A DNA stretch of 64,000 nt from Pseudomonas hunanensis (GCF_013393325.1 NZ_QJRC01000095.1:744001-808000), one strand, 5' to 3'. Shown: positions 26,966-36,727, counted from the stretch's first letter. Notes: generated by a model not told the origin, from the sequence alone. Program-made: numbers and translations.

Positions 26966-28654
26966 TTAACGGATAGGCATCTCCCGCACGGGCTTGCGGC
27001 TACGCTGCTCCTCCTCCCAGCCCCCCACCAGGCCCACCGGTACATCGACCGGCGCCAGCGGCTGACGCCCGCGCACCAGGTCGGCTGCGCGCTCGGCCAG
27101 CATGATGGTCGGCGCGTTGAGGTTGCCGTTGGGCTCGCTCGGGAACACCGACGAGTCGATCACCCGCAGCCCCTGCAATCCACGCACGCGCAGCATTGAA
27201 TCGACCACCGCCATCTCATCCTCACCCATACGACACGAGCCGCACGGGTGCATGGTGCTTTCCATGTTCGCGCGCACGAAGGCGTCGATTTCTTCGTCGG
27301 TCTGCACCTGCGGCCCGGGCGCCAGCTCCTCGCCACGGTAGCGGTCCATGGCCGGCTGGGCGATGATCTCGCGGGTCAGCCGTACGCACCGACGGAAACC
27401 TTCGCGGTCCTCTTCGCTCTCCAGGTAGTTGAAGCGGATTTGCGGATGCTGGTACGGGTCGGCCGACAACGCCCGCACATGGCCTCGGCTCTTGGGCTTG
27501 TTGGGCCCGGTCAGCACCATGAAACCATGGCCTTTGAACGGTTTGTCGCCGTCGTAGCGCATGGCCGCCGGCAGGAAGTGGAACTGGATGTCCGGCCAGC
27601 GCAAGCCCTTGGACGAGCGGATGAAACCGCCGGCTTCGAAGTGGTTGCTGGCCCCCAGCCCGTCCTTGAACAGCAGCCAGCGCAAGCCGATCATGGCCTT
27701 GCCCAGCAGGTTCATCTTGCCGTTGAGGGTCACCGGTTGCTTGCACGCATACTGGATGTAGATTTCCGAGTGGTCCTGCAGGTTCTCGCCCACCCCCGGC
27801 AGGTCGTGGCGCACCTCAATGCCGGCGCTTTTCAGCACCGCCGCTGGGCCGATGCCAGAGCGCTGCAGTAAATGCGGTGAGCCGATCGGGCCGGACGCCA
27901 CCAGCACTTCCCGGTTGCACATGACCTTGTGCGTCTGCCCGCCATGGTCATATTCCACGCCCACCGCCCGCTTGCCATCGAGCAGGATGCGCCGGGTCAT
28001 GGCATGGGTGATCACGGTCAGGTTCGGCCGGGTCATCGCCGGGCGCAGGTAGGCATTGGCGGTGGACCAGCGCACACCGTCCTTCACCGTCATGTGCATG
28101 GCACCAAAGCCTTCCTGCATGTAACCGTTGCAGTCATCGGTCTTGATGTAGCCGGCTTCGGCGCCCGCCTCGACCCAGGCACCATACAGCGGGTTCTGCA
28201 TATTGTTGCCGTTGTTGGTCGACAGCGGCCCGGCGCCGCCCCGGTAGTCGTCGCCACCGAACTTGTACTGCTCGGCACGTTTGAAGTACGGCAGGCAGTT
28301 GCGGTAGCTCCAGTTCTTCGCGCCGAGGCTTTCCCACTCATCGAAATCACAGGCATGGCCGCGGATGTAGACCAGGCCATTGATCGACGACGAGCCGCCC
28401 AGCACCTTGCCCCGAGGGCAATGCAGGCGCCGGTTGTCCAGATGCGGCTCGGCCACGGTCTCGTAGTGCCAGTTGTATTTCTTGGTGTTCATCGGCAAGG
28501 AGAACGCACTGGGCATCTGGATCAGCACGCTGCGGTCGCTGCCACCGAACTCCAGTACCAGCACCGAGGTACCGGCGTCTTCGCTGAGGCGGTTGGCCAA
28601 CACGCAGCCGGCAGAGCCCGCACCGATGATGATGTAGTCGTATCGCTTGGTCAT
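26966..28654 (-). CDS. GMC-family alcohol/choline-type dehydrogenase
   Basis: A 562-residue FAD enzyme of the GMC family, closest in style to choline dehydrogenase BetA: I-I-I-G-A-G-S-A-G-C-V-L-A-N-R-L at residues 8-23, G-G-S-S-S-I-N-G in the GMC signature, and the C-terminal N-A-P-T-I-M-L-A-E-R-A. It oxidises a primary alcohol to an aldehyde. It is the last gene of an operon with a permease (4-base gap), an aldehyde dehydrogenase and a ureohydrolase, so the substrate is probably a guanidino or amino alcohol rather than choline; no betI/betB context is present. Confidence 0.87.
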   Translation of the reverse strand: MTKRYDYIIIGAGSAGCVLANRLSEDAGTSVLVLEFGGSDRSVLIQMPSAFSLPMNTKKYNWHYETVAEPHLDNRRLHCPRGKVLGGSSSINGLVYIRGHACDFDEWESLGAKNWSYRNCLPYFKRAEQYKFGGDDYRGGAGPLSTNNGNNMQNPLYGAWVEAGAEAGYIKTDDCNGYMQEGFGAMHMTVKDGVRWSTANAYLRPAMTRPNLTVITHAMTRRILLDGKRAVGVEYDHGGQTHKVMCNREVLVASGPIGSPHLLQRSGIGPAAVLKSAGIEVRHDLPGVGENLQDHSEIYIQYACKQPVTLNGKMNLLGKAMIGLRWLLFKDGLGASNHFEAGGFIRSSKGLRWPDIQFHFLPAAMRYDGDKPFKGHGFMVLTGPNKPKSRGHVRALSADPYQHPQIRFNYLESEEDREGFRRCVRLTREIIAQPAMDRYRGEELAPGPQVQTDEEIDAFVRANMESTMHPCGSCRMGEDEMAVVDSMLRVRGLQGLRVIDSSVFPSEPNGNLNAPTIMLAERAADLVRGRQPLAPVDVPVGLVGGWEEEQRSRKPVREMPIR

Positions 28655-28658
28655 TGTT

Positions 28659-30128
28659 CTAGTCCTGTGCGCGAAGGCCGACGGCCTCGATGTTGCGTTC
28701 GTTACGCTTTGGGTAGCCGCCCCAACCCAGGCGCGCGGCCAGCAGTCGGGTCAAGCCGTAATGCACCAGCCCGGCCAGCAGGCAGGACGGTAGCGAGGCC
28801 GTGGCGAAGGTGAAGAAGTCGGTATGGGCCAGGGTCTGCGGGTTGAACACCACCACATAGATCGCAAAGCCCGCCACCAGCGCCACCAGCGCAATGGGGT
28901 TGAAGCCTTTGCAGTAGCGCAGGGGTGACACGCTTGGTTCGGCGTAGAGCTGGCGCAGGTTCAACCGCTGCTTGCGAAGGAAGAAGTAATCGGCGATGCC
29001 AATGCCGGCCAGGGCGCTGTTGAGTGCGGAGGTCCACACCAAAAAGATGAAGAAGCCATCGTAGATACCCGGCACCAGCACCACGATCACCACCGGGATG
29101 ATGCAGAACAGCGTGATCAATACCCCCCAGCCCATGCTGCGCAGCCGTTCCCCGGCCAGCTGACGCAGGCCGATCACCGCCGTGTAGAGGATGTTGACCA
29201 TGCCGGTCAGGTTGGCCAGCGCCAGGAAACTCAGGGCGATGATGCCAAAGCCCATGCCACCGGCCAGGCGCATCCAGGCGGTAGGGTCGCTGCTGCCCAG
29301 GGTGGTGGCGGCGAACAGGCTGACCGACTCGCCCAGTGAAGCGGCACCGAAGATGCCCACCAGGTTGGGCCAGAAGGCGGTACGCTGGTTGCTGCACAGG
29401 CGCGACAGGTTGCCGATGTAGGGCCACCAGGAAAAGCCCGCGGCAATGTTGATTTCCACCGCGACCATGAAGTTGACGTGCGGGTTCTCGAACGGTGGCT
29501 GCAAGGGCGGCATGGCCAGCAGCTGGTCAAGGCTGTAGCGGCGCGAAATGAAGTACATCAGCGCCAGCATGATCAGGATCAGGCTGGGCGCGATCACCGC
29601 ACTCAGGCGGCGGATCATGTCTGGCCCGCGCATGGCGACCAGCGCTGCCAGCACAATGGCCAGCAACGCCCCGCCGGTCACCAGCCAACCGTCGCCGCTG
29701 GGTTGGGCCTGGTGCACCAGGGTCTGCAGGTTGTCCAGCGCCCGCCCGCACATCAGCCCCAGCACCGCCAGCCAACCCATGGTCAGCACCACCACCGAGA
29801 GGAAGTAGACCAGGCGGCTGCCATTGAGGCCGAACATGCTGCGCAGGAAGGTGAACTGCTCGACACCGTACTTGCCGCAGGGCAGGCAGGTGGACGAGGC
29901 TGCCAGGACCACGCCGATGATGTTGCCGATGATGATCGCCGCAATCCCTTGCAAGGGGCCGACGAACAGCGCCGTGGCACCGCCGATCAGGAACACCCAG
30001 GTAGCCACCGCCAGCGCCGAGTTGGCGTAGGCAAAGCCCCAAAAACCCCACACCCGCTCACTGGGCAGCAAGGGGGTGTCACCACGTTCCGCACCCAGGC
30101 GAAACTCCTGCTCACGGGAAGCACTCAT
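28659..30128 (-). CDS. NCS1-family permease (cytosine/purine/allantoin type)
   Basis: A 489-residue, 12-helix transporter of the nucleobase:cation symporter-1 family, with the W-G-F-W-G-F-A-Y-A-N helix 1 region and the broken helices around G-G-A-T-A and N-I-A-A-G-F-S-W-W-P-Y. Members carry cytosine, allantoin, hydantoins or related nitrogen-rich compounds. The ATG at 30128 follows GGGAGG and overlaps the stop of a small membrane protein gene by four bases. It is the presumptive importer for the ureohydrolase operon. Confidence 0.87.
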   Translation of the reverse strand: MSASREQEFRLGAERGDTPLLPSERVWGFWGFAYANSALAVATWVFLIGGATALFVGPLQGIAAIIIGNIIGVVLAASSTCLPCGKYGVEQFTFLRSMFGLNGSRLVYFLSVVVLTMGWLAVLGLMCGRALDNLQTLVHQAQPSGDGWLVTGGALLAIVLAALVAMRGPDMIRRLSAVIAPSLILIMLALMYFISRRYSLDQLLAMPPLQPPFENPHVNFMVAVEINIAAGFSWWPYIGNLSRLCSNQRTAFWPNLVGIFGAASLGESVSLFAATTLGSSDPTAWMRLAGGMGFGIIALSFLALANLTGMVNILYTAVIGLRQLAGERLRSMGWGVLITLFCIIPVVIVVLVPGIYDGFFIFLVWTSALNSALAGIGIADYFFLRKQRLNLRQLYAEPSVSPLRYCKGFNPIALVALVAGFAIYVVVFNPQTLAHTDFFTFATASLPSCLLAGLVHYGLTRLLAARLGWGGYPKRNERNIEAVGLRAQD

Positions 30129-30304
30129 GGGTGGCCTCCCAGGTAGTACGCGCCAGCGATCATCACCAGCACCAGCAAAGCGAGTGCGACCACATCTGCC
30201 GCCGTCAGGGCGCCCGGCCAATGCGCCCTCCTCTCCAGTTCCTCATAGGCGCACAGGCGCCTTTCCAGGTCTTGCGCACGCTCTACATCCACTTGGCTGT
30301 TCAT
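30125..30304 (-). CDS. Small single-pass membrane protein coupled to NCS1 permease
   Basis: A 59-residue protein: charged helical N-terminus (V-D-V-E-R-A-Q-D-L-E-R-R) and one C-terminal transmembrane helix (about residues 36-55: A-D-V-V-A-L-A-L-L-V-L-V-M-I). The ATG at 30304 is chosen for its AGAGG site; an ATG six bases upstream is possible. Its stop overlaps the permease start (ATGA form), so translation is coupled, suggesting an accessory subunit of the transporter. Unrecognised family. Confidence 0.65.
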   Translation of the reverse strand: MNSQVDVERAQDLERRLCAYEELERRAHWPGALTAADVVALALLVLVMIAGAYYLGGHP

Positions 30305-30400
30305 CGGCATCACCTCTACAGGTTCTTGTTCTTGAAATTCGATGCTTGATTGAACCCACGTCGCTCGCCAAACCTCAGCGACGCAGGCCGGCCCTGAACC

Positions 30401-31909
30401 TCAGGGCAAGGTGATCCACACCGCCTTGGTCTCCAGCAGAAACTCCAGTTGTTCCGCGCCCAGGTCCTTGCCGTAGCCGGACTGTTTGTAGCCACCGAAC
30501 GGCATGGCCGGGTCGAGGGTACTGTGGGCATTGACGTATACGGTGCCGGCGCGAAGCTGCGGGATCAGCCCATGCACCTTGCCCAGGTCGTTGGAGTAGA
30601 TCGCCGCTGCCAGGCCAAACAGCGAGTCGTTGGCAAGCTGCAGTGCCTCCTCCTGGCTGTCGAACGGCTGAGTGACCAGCACAGGGCCGAAGATCTCCTC
30701 GCTGACGATGCGCATGTCATTGCGGCAATGGGCGAAGATCGTCGGCTGCACGTAGAAGCCGTGGCCGTCGAGCAGCTCGCCACCATAGTGCACCTGCGCG
30801 CCTTCGGCCTTACCCAGGGCGATATAGTCCAGCACGCGCCGCTGCTGTTGCTGCGACACCATCGGGCTGATGAAGCAATCGGGGTCAAGCCCTGGGGCAA
30901 TCTTCAACGTCGCCGTGTAGCGTGCCAACGCGTCGAGAAATGCCGGATAGACACTGCGCTCTACATACGCACGGGTACCGGCATCACACACCTGCCCAGA
31001 GTTGAAGAACACCCCATTGGCCACGGCTTGCGCCGCCGCCTCGATGTCCGCGTCGGCAAACACGATCACCGGTGACTTGCCACCCAGTTCGAGGGTAAGG
31101 CGCTTCATCTGGTCCATCGCCGTCTTGCCCACCGCACACCCCACTGGGGTAGAGCCGGTAAAGCTCAGCTTGTCGATGCCTGGGTGGCTGGACATCGCCT
31201 GGCCGACCACGCTGCCGCGCCCGGTCACGATGTTCACCACGCCATCGGGAATACCTGCCGCCTGTACCAGCTCGGCAAAGCGCAGCGCCGACAGCGAGGT
31301 CAGCTCCGCCGGTTTGACCACCACGGTGCAGCCGGTGGCCAGCGCCGCGCCCAGTTTCCAGGCCATGGTCTGCAGGGGGAAGTTCCACGGCACGATGGCG
31401 CCGACCACACCCACTGCCTCCTTGCGGGTATACGCCAGGTAGTTGCCAGGCAGCGAAGGCTCGACCGTCCGGCCGTGGATCTTGCTGGCCCAGCCGGCGA
31501 AATAGCGCAGGGTATCGACCGTGCCCTGGATGTCGACTGCGCGCGCCTGCACCACCGACTTGCCCATGTCGATGGCTTCGATCTGCGCCAATTCGTCGCC
31601 GTGGGTTTCGATCAAGTCGGCCAGGCGATGAATCAGGCGCTCGCGCTCCAGCGGCTTCAGCTGGCGCCAGGCACCACCGTCGAACTGCGCGCGCGCGGCG
31701 CACACGGCACGGTCGAGGTCATCTGCGGTGCCCATGGGGATGCGTGTCAGTACCCCTTCGGTGGAGGGCTCGATGACCTCGGCGGTACCTCCGTCGCTGG
31801 CCTCCAGCCAGGCACCGCCGATGAACATGCGCTGCGGCTTGCTGAGAAAACGCTGGGTCGCCTCGGAAACGCCAAAGGCCTGCAAGTAGGCTTTAACCTT
31901 GTTGTCCAC
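30401..31909 (-). CDS. NAD-dependent aldehyde dehydrogenase
   Basis: A 502-residue aldehyde dehydrogenase. The catalytic Cys is in F-N-S-G-Q-V-C-D-A-G-T-R, the general-base Glu in L-E-L-G-G-K-S-P, and the NAD site in F-T-G-S-T-P-V-G. The start is a GTG at 31909 after a GGAG site. It lies 15 bases after the ureohydrolase gene in the same operon as a GMC alcohol dehydrogenase, so it probably oxidises the aldehyde that enzyme makes. Confidence 0.9.
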   Translation of the reverse strand: MDNKVKAYLQAFGVSEATQRFLSKPQRMFIGGAWLEASDGGTAEVIEPSTEGVLTRIPMGTADDLDRAVCAARAQFDGGAWRQLKPLERERLIHRLADLIETHGDELAQIEAIDMGKSVVQARAVDIQGTVDTLRYFAGWASKIHGRTVEPSLPGNYLAYTRKEAVGVVGAIVPWNFPLQTMAWKLGAALATGCTVVVKPAELTSLSALRFAELVQAAGIPDGVVNIVTGRGSVVGQAMSSHPGIDKLSFTGSTPVGCAVGKTAMDQMKRLTLELGGKSPVIVFADADIEAAAQAVANGVFFNSGQVCDAGTRAYVERSVYPAFLDALARYTATLKIAPGLDPDCFISPMVSQQQQRRVLDYIALGKAEGAQVHYGGELLDGHGFYVQPTIFAHCRNDMRIVSEEIFGPVLVTQPFDSQEEALQLANDSLFGLAAAIYSNDLGKVHGLIPQLRAGTVYVNAHSTLDPAMPFGGYKQSGYGKDLGAEQLEFLLETKAVWITLP

Positions 31910-31924
31910 AGTACAGTCTCCGAG

Positions 31925-32896
31925 TCAGCGGGCGTTGGCGCGCGCGTGGAAGATGAAGCCGATGCTGTTCATCAGCAATTGTGCGGCCAGGATCGAGGTC
32001 ATGCCGGTGGGGTCGTAGGCCGGGGCCACTTCGACCAGGTCCATGCCGACGATGCGGCCATGGCTGCGCCGGGCCAGGGCCTGGATGATCTCCAGCACTT
32101 CGTAGTACAAGAATCCGCCATGGCTCGGCGTGCCAGTGCCCGGGGCGATGGACGGGTCGAAGCCGTCGATGTCGATGGTGATGTAGTAGTTGCGGCCTTC
32201 AGGAATTTTCGCCAGCACGCCCTCGCAGCCCAACCGACGTACGTCACGCACCGAAAGAATCTGCGAACCGGCGTCACGCGCGGCGTCGTAGTCGTCGCGG
32301 TTGGATGAGGACACGTTGCGGATGCCCATTTGGGTCATGCCAACGATGTGCTCCAGCTCCGATGCGCGGCGCAGCGGGCTGCCGTGGCCGTAGCGCACGC
32401 CGTGGCGCTCGTCGACGAAATCCAGGTGGGCGTCGAAATGCACGATGTGGATCGGCCCATGGCCTTCGAACGCCTTGATCACCGGGGCATGCACCGAATG
32501 GTCACCGCCCAGCACCACCGGCATCGCCCCCGCCGCAAGAATCTGCCGCACGGCCGACTCGATGTTGGCGTTACTGCTGGCCATGTCGGTGTGCACGATG
32601 TCGGCGTCGCCCACATCGACCATGCGCACCTGGTCTTCGGTCAGGTAGGTGGCGTCATCTTCGAAGTCATAGGCACCGGCATGGCCGAAGGAAAACAAGG
32701 TCGATGCCTCACGAATGCCGCGCGGCCCAAAACGCGCACCCGAACGCCACTGGGTGCCCATGTCGTTGGGTGCCCCCAAAATCGCCACATCGGCGTCGAT
32801 TGCCGCCCAGTCGGTGCATACCGGCGCCTTGGCGAACGTGCAATGGCCCACGAAGGGCAGGTTCAGGCGGCCAGACTCGTAACCGTGCTTTGCCAT
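31925..32896 (-). CDS. Ureohydrolase (agmatinase / guanidino-acid hydrolase family)
   Basis: A 323-residue binuclear manganese-type ureohydrolase. All metal ligands are present: H133 in G-G-D-H-S, D155-A-H157-x-D159, and D242-x-D244 in T-I-D-I-D-G-F-D-P. It releases urea from a guanidino compound. The substrate loop reads G-T-G-T-P-S-H-G-G-F, unlike the P-E-I/P-E-P-G-G forms I associate with agmatinase and guanidinobutyrase, so the substrate is open. It is the first gene of the operon, divergent from a LysR regulator. Confidence 0.88.
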   Translation of the reverse strand: MAKHGYESGRLNLPFVGHCTFAKAPVCTDWAAIDADVAILGAPNDMGTQWRSGARFGPRGIREASTLFSFGHAGAYDFEDDATYLTEDQVRMVDVGDADIVHTDMASSNANIESAVRQILAAGAMPVVLGGDHSVHAPVIKAFEGHGPIHIVHFDAHLDFVDERHGVRYGHGSPLRRASELEHIVGMTQMGIRNVSSSNRDDYDAARDAGSQILSVRDVRRLGCEGVLAKIPEGRNYYITIDIDGFDPSIAPGTGTPSHGGFLYYEVLEIIQALARRSHGRIVGMDLVEVAPAYDPTGMTSILAAQLLMNSIGFIFHARANAR

Positions 32897-33164
32897 GTTC
32901 TGCTTTCTCCACGTGTTGTTCTATGTCAGGAGACGGGGCGACTGCTCGACCACCGTTGCAGCCACTATGGCAACCAGGTTGGCGGGGAAAAATGCGCAAG
33001 TGCAGATACATACATCGCCATAGCCCGAAGTATTGGCAGGCAGCGAGTCCAGAAAATGCCAGGCATTGCAGTGGCGAGGCGCTCATGTTTAGCTTGCGCA
33101 ACAAGAACAATACATGGGCGCTCATATCAGCACTGGCGATGTGAGGCTCTGCCGGGAGGCTACG
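32897..33164. other. Divergent promoter region, ureohydrolase operon / LysR
   Basis: 268 bases with no gene between the divergent ureohydrolase and LysR genes. It must contain both promoters. I see no strong palindrome or sigma54 element. Confidence 0.5.
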
Positions 33165-34091
33165 GTGATCCAGCTCCACGATGTCGACCTGAAGCTGCTC
33201 AGGGTATTCACCACTATCGTCCGGTGCGGCGGCTTTTCCGCAGCGCAAGCGGCGCTCAATGCCGGGCAGTCGACCATCAGCGAACAGATGTCGCACCTGG
33301 AAACCCGCCTGGGGGTCAGGCTTTGCCAGCGCGGGCGCAGTGGCTTTCGCCTGACCGAGCAAGGGGTGGCAATCCATGAGGCAACCCTGCGCCTGCTCAG
33401 TGCCGTGGAGAGCTTTTGCCTGGACGCCGACGTGCTCAAGCAGCACATCAGCGGCAAGCTCAACCTGGGCATCATCGACTCCACCCTGACCGACCCCGTC
33501 TCGCCACTGCCGCGCACCACCCAACGCTTCGTTTCACGTGGGCATGATGCCCACCTGCACATCTACATCGGTGCCCCGGCAGAACTTGAAGAGCGCGTGC
33601 TGGACGGCAGGCTGCACCTGGCCATCGGCCATTTCCCCATGCGCGTCGCCGGGCTGTCCTACCTGCCGCTTTATGACGAGGCGCTTGGCCTGTACTGCGG
33701 CAGGCGTCACCCGCTGTTTGCCAGCAATGCGGGCAACGGCCGACTGATGGAGGACGTGCGCCAAAGCCGTATCGTGGTGCGCGGCTACATGCAGCAGTAC
33801 GACCTGGAGCAGTTGGGCATCACCAAGGCCGATGCGACGGTGGAGAACATCGAGGCAGCGGCGATCCTGATCATTTCCGGGGCCTATATCGGCTTTTTGC
33901 CCGTGCACTTTGCCGAGCAATGGGTCAAGACCGGCGAAATGCGCCGCCTGGGGGCCAACACGCTGGACCTCAGCTCGCCCTTCGATGTGGCTACCCGGCG
34001 CGGTGTGTCGCGCCCGCCTATCCTGCAGGCCTTTCTGGAGGATTTGGCTGCCTGTACCGTGAGGACGGCCTCTCATCTCGACGCCGTCTAG
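33165..34091 (+). CDS. LysR-family regulator of the ureohydrolase operon
   Basis: A 308-residue LysR regulator: HTH in residues 3-60 (F-S-A-A-Q-A-A-L-N-A-G-Q-S-T-I-S-E-Q) and a complete effector domain. The start is a GTG at 33165 after a GGGAGG site; the longer reading from 33114 lacks support. Divergent placement beside the ureohydrolase gene makes it the likely activator of that operon, with a guanidino compound as probable inducer. Confidence 0.88.
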   Translation: MIQLHDVDLKLLRVFTTIVRCGGFSAAQAALNAGQSTISEQMSHLETRLGVRLCQRGRSGFRLTEQGVAIHEATLRLLSAVESFCLDADVLKQHISGKLNLGIIDSTLTDPVSPLPRTTQRFVSRGHDAHLHIYIGAPAELEERVLDGRLHLAIGHFPMRVAGLSYLPLYDEALGLYCGRRHPLFASNAGNGRLMEDVRQSRIVVRGYMQQYDLEQLGITKADATVENIEAAAILIISGAYIGFLPVHFAEQWVKTGEMRRLGANTLDLSSPFDVATRRGVSRPPILQAFLEDLAACTVRTASHLDAV

Positions 34092-34198
34092 AAATGTCTT
34101 TGAGCAATGTCTTCAGCAAATACGTAGTCACTCTGAAATGCTCATCCTCCTGACGAACCGTGCAGCAGGTTTTGGACTGATCTTTTCGTTGTTGGAAT

Positions 34199-34762
34199 TT
34201 ACGCTGTCACCGGCGCGCAGCGCACCGAGATCATGCCGGAGGCAATATCGACTGCAATGTGGAAGGTGCCCGGTTCATGCTTGGCTGAATACCGTTCAGG
34301 CGTGGCATCTGAATTGAACATGAGCAGCTTGTAGCGTGCGGCAGCGCCGCCTTGACGTAACTTGCGCAGTGCGCTGGCCTTTTTGCCTTGGAAGAACGAC
34401 GGCGCGACATTGAAGGCCTCGCCAATCAGCGTTTCGCTGGGGGAGGAGGCGCGAATGTCGAAGCCGTTCTTGTCTTCATTTCCAAACTCCACCGTGTATT
34501 CGGTGAACGGGAATGTTTTTTCTCTAAGCAGGCCAGCGATGCCATTGAGGATCACCAGGTCGGACATGATTCGGTTGGCAGCTTCAAAGAGGGTGACCTG
34601 CGGGTAGGGGCCGGCCCCCACCTTATCCCGCTTGATCGAAGTCAATAGCTGAACACCGTGCTTGCCTTGAATTGACGCCCCCAGGCAATCAAGGCTCTGT
34701 TCAAACTCACTCTTGATGGCGTGTATGTTTTCGGCGTTCAGCGTTCTTATTGGTTGACGCAT
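34199..34762 (-). CDS. Hypothetical 187-residue protein
   Basis: A soluble, mixed alpha/beta protein with no recognised domain, signal peptide or membrane helix. The ATG at 34762 follows AGGGA; an upstream TTG is the alternative. It is convergent to the LysR gene and isolated from other minus-strand genes. Base composition looks less GC-rich than its neighbours, suggesting acquisition or fast evolution. Function unknown. Confidence 0.55.
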   Translation of the reverse strand: MRQPIRTLNAENIHAIKSEFEQSLDCLGASIQGKHGVQLLTSIKRDKVGAGPYPQVTLFEAANRIMSDLVILNGIAGLLREKTFPFTEYTVEFGNEDKNGFDIRASSPSETLIGEAFNVAPSFFQGKKASALRKLRQGGAAARYKLLMFNSDATPERYSAKHEPGTFHIAVDIASGMISVRCAPVTA

Positions 34763-35314
34763 GGGTGTCCCTGGCAAACGAAAAATTGGAAATAGCGCCA
34801 GCCTTGCGCAAACGCTACAAAGGTGACCGCCATTATTGTGCCACCGCTGTATTCGTCAGTGCCATCCATCAGGTGTCAGGTCCATGAGCCATTACCTCCG
34901 AAGCTTGCTCCCGAGCGCTCTGGCAAGTAATACCGCCCTCTTCGCAGGTGACACCGGACAGCCTGCTCGCTGCACGCCCCAACGCGGGTCAAAACCCATA
35001 AGCGGATTCAAAGTGCCCTTTTTTGATGCACGTCTTCTTCCAGCCAGGTGTTGCTTGTTTGGGGCCGAGGCGAACACCGCCGTGTACTGGCAACCTGAAG
35101 CAGCACCTATTTGCTGTTTTCGCGCCCGTTCCACTCTATTTCGGAACGCCACAGGCCTTTAGGCACCTTCATTGCAAAGGCAATTGTGCGCATGACGCAT
35201 AGACGATCACTTGCAACCGAGGCTCACAGCACCCACCGACCCCAGCAAGGCAGCACCCTGTAGAACCCAGAAAAACAGCAATGAAGCTGCCGGCGACGGC
35301 GGCAAGGAGTGGGT
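34763..35314. other. Intergenic region before the ATP-grasp operon
   Basis: About 550 bases without a convincing gene. A 92-codon frame at 34884-35162 exists (Cys/Arg-rich, no domain) but has poor coding character. Promoter(s) for the ATP-grasp operon should lie at the right end. Confidence 0.5.
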
Positions 35315-36724
35315 ATGTCCCGGGCTTTTTTCAATGAAATGTACGAAGCGAACGGCAGTTGCCGCCCGCATTACCAGGAGTTCGCCCGCTGGCTGGCCAA
35401 CACCCCGCTGGAGCTGTTGGAGCAGCGCCGGCGCGAGGCCGATCTGCTGTTCCACCGCGCTGGCATCACCTTCACCTTGTACGGCGACAAACAGGACACC
35501 GAACGCCTGATCCCCTTCGATATCATCCCGCGCAGCATCCGCGCCAGCGAATGGCGCACGGTCGAGCGTGGCTGTATCCAGCGGGTGCAGGCGCTGAACC
35601 TGTTCCTGCAGGACATCTACCACGACCAGCGCATCCTCAAGGCCGGCATCATCCCGCCAGAGCAAGTACTGGCCAACGAGGGCTACCAGATCGCCATGCA
35701 GGGCCTGGACCTGCACCGTGGGCTGTATGCCCATATCGCCGGGGTCGACCTGGTGCGGGACGGCGATGGCAGCTACTTCGTGCTGGAAGACAACCTGCGC
35801 ACCCCCAGCGGCGTCAGCTACATGCTCGAAGACCGCAAGATGATGATGCGCCTGTTCCCCGAACTGTTTGCCGCGCAGCGTATCGCGCCCATCGACCACT
35901 ACCCCAACCTGCTGCTGGACACACTCAAGAGCGCCAGCCCACTGGACAACCCCACTGCCGTGCTGCTCACCCCTGGCCGGTTCAACAGCGCCTACTTCGA
36001 GCATGCCTTTCTGGCCCGGGAAATGGGTATCGAGCTGGTCGAAGGCGCTGACCTGTTCGTGCGTGACGAGCATGTCTACATGCGCACCACCGCCGGCCCA
36101 CAACAAGTGGACGTGATCTACCGGCGCCTGGACGACGACTACCTCGACCCGCTGTCTTTCAACCCGGAATCGACACTGGGCGTACCGGGGCTGATCTCGG
36201 TGTACCGTGCCGGCAATGTGGTGCTGGCCAACGCAGTGGGCACGGGCGTGGCCGACGACAAGTCGATCTACCCGTATGTCGACGACATGATCCGCTTCTA
36301 CCTGAGCGAAGAGCCGATCCTCAACAACGTGCCGACCTGGCAATGCCGCAAGCCGGCGGACCTGTCCCATGTGCTGGCCCACCTGCCCAAACTGGTGGTC
36401 AAGGAAACCCAAGGCTCCGGCGGCTATGGCATGTTGGTCGGGCCGGCGTCGACTGCAGCCCAGATCGAGGACTTTCGTGCGCGCATCAAAGCCCGCCCGC
36501 ACGCCTATATCGCGCAACCCACCTTGTGCCTTTCAACCTGCCCGACCTTCGTCGACAGTGGCATCGCACCGCGCCACATCGACCTGCGCCCGTTCGTGCT
36601 ATCGGGCAGTGAAACGCGCCTGGTGCCCGGCGGCCTGACCCGCGTGGCATTGCAGGAAGGCTCGCTGGTGGTCAACTCGTCGCAGGGCGGCGGTACCAAG
36701 GACACCTGGGTGGTGGAGGACTGA
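35315..36724 (+). CDS. Circularly permuted ATP-grasp protein
   Basis: A 469-residue protein of the circularly permuted type 2 ATP-grasp family (DUF404/407). Nucleotide-binding features are visible: V-L-E-D-N-L-R-T-P-S-G-V-S-Y near residue 150 and V-K-E-T-Q-G-S-G-G-Y-G-M near residue 362. Members are predicted amide/peptide ligases. The ATG at 35315 follows AAGGAG. It starts a four-gene operon with alpha-E, transglutaminase-like and Anbu genes, a set known to co-occur and predicted to make and process a peptide tag or product of unknown structure. Confidence 0.9.
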   Translation: MSRAFFNEMYEANGSCRPHYQEFARWLANTPLELLEQRRREADLLFHRAGITFTLYGDKQDTERLIPFDIIPRSIRASEWRTVERGCIQRVQALNLFLQDIYHDQRILKAGIIPPEQVLANEGYQIAMQGLDLHRGLYAHIAGVDLVRDGDGSYFVLEDNLRTPSGVSYMLEDRKMMMRLFPELFAAQRIAPIDHYPNLLLDTLKSASPLDNPTAVLLTPGRFNSAYFEHAFLAREMGIELVEGADLFVRDEHVYMRTTAGPQQVDVIYRRLDDDYLDPLSFNPESTLGVPGLISVYRAGNVVLANAVGTGVADDKSIYPYVDDMIRFYLSEEPILNNVPTWQCRKPADLSHVLAHLPKLVVKETQGSGGYGMLVGPASTAAQIEDFRARIKARPHAYIAQPTLCLSTCPTFVDSGIAPRHIDLRPFVLSGSETRLVPGGLTRVALQEGSLVVNSSQGGGTKDTWVVED

Positions 36725-36727
36725 ACC

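Noticed and set aside
34884..35162. 92-codon frame in the gap before the ATP-grasp gene
   Set aside because: Cys/Arg-rich sequence without domain or clear ribosome site; not enough to call a gene.
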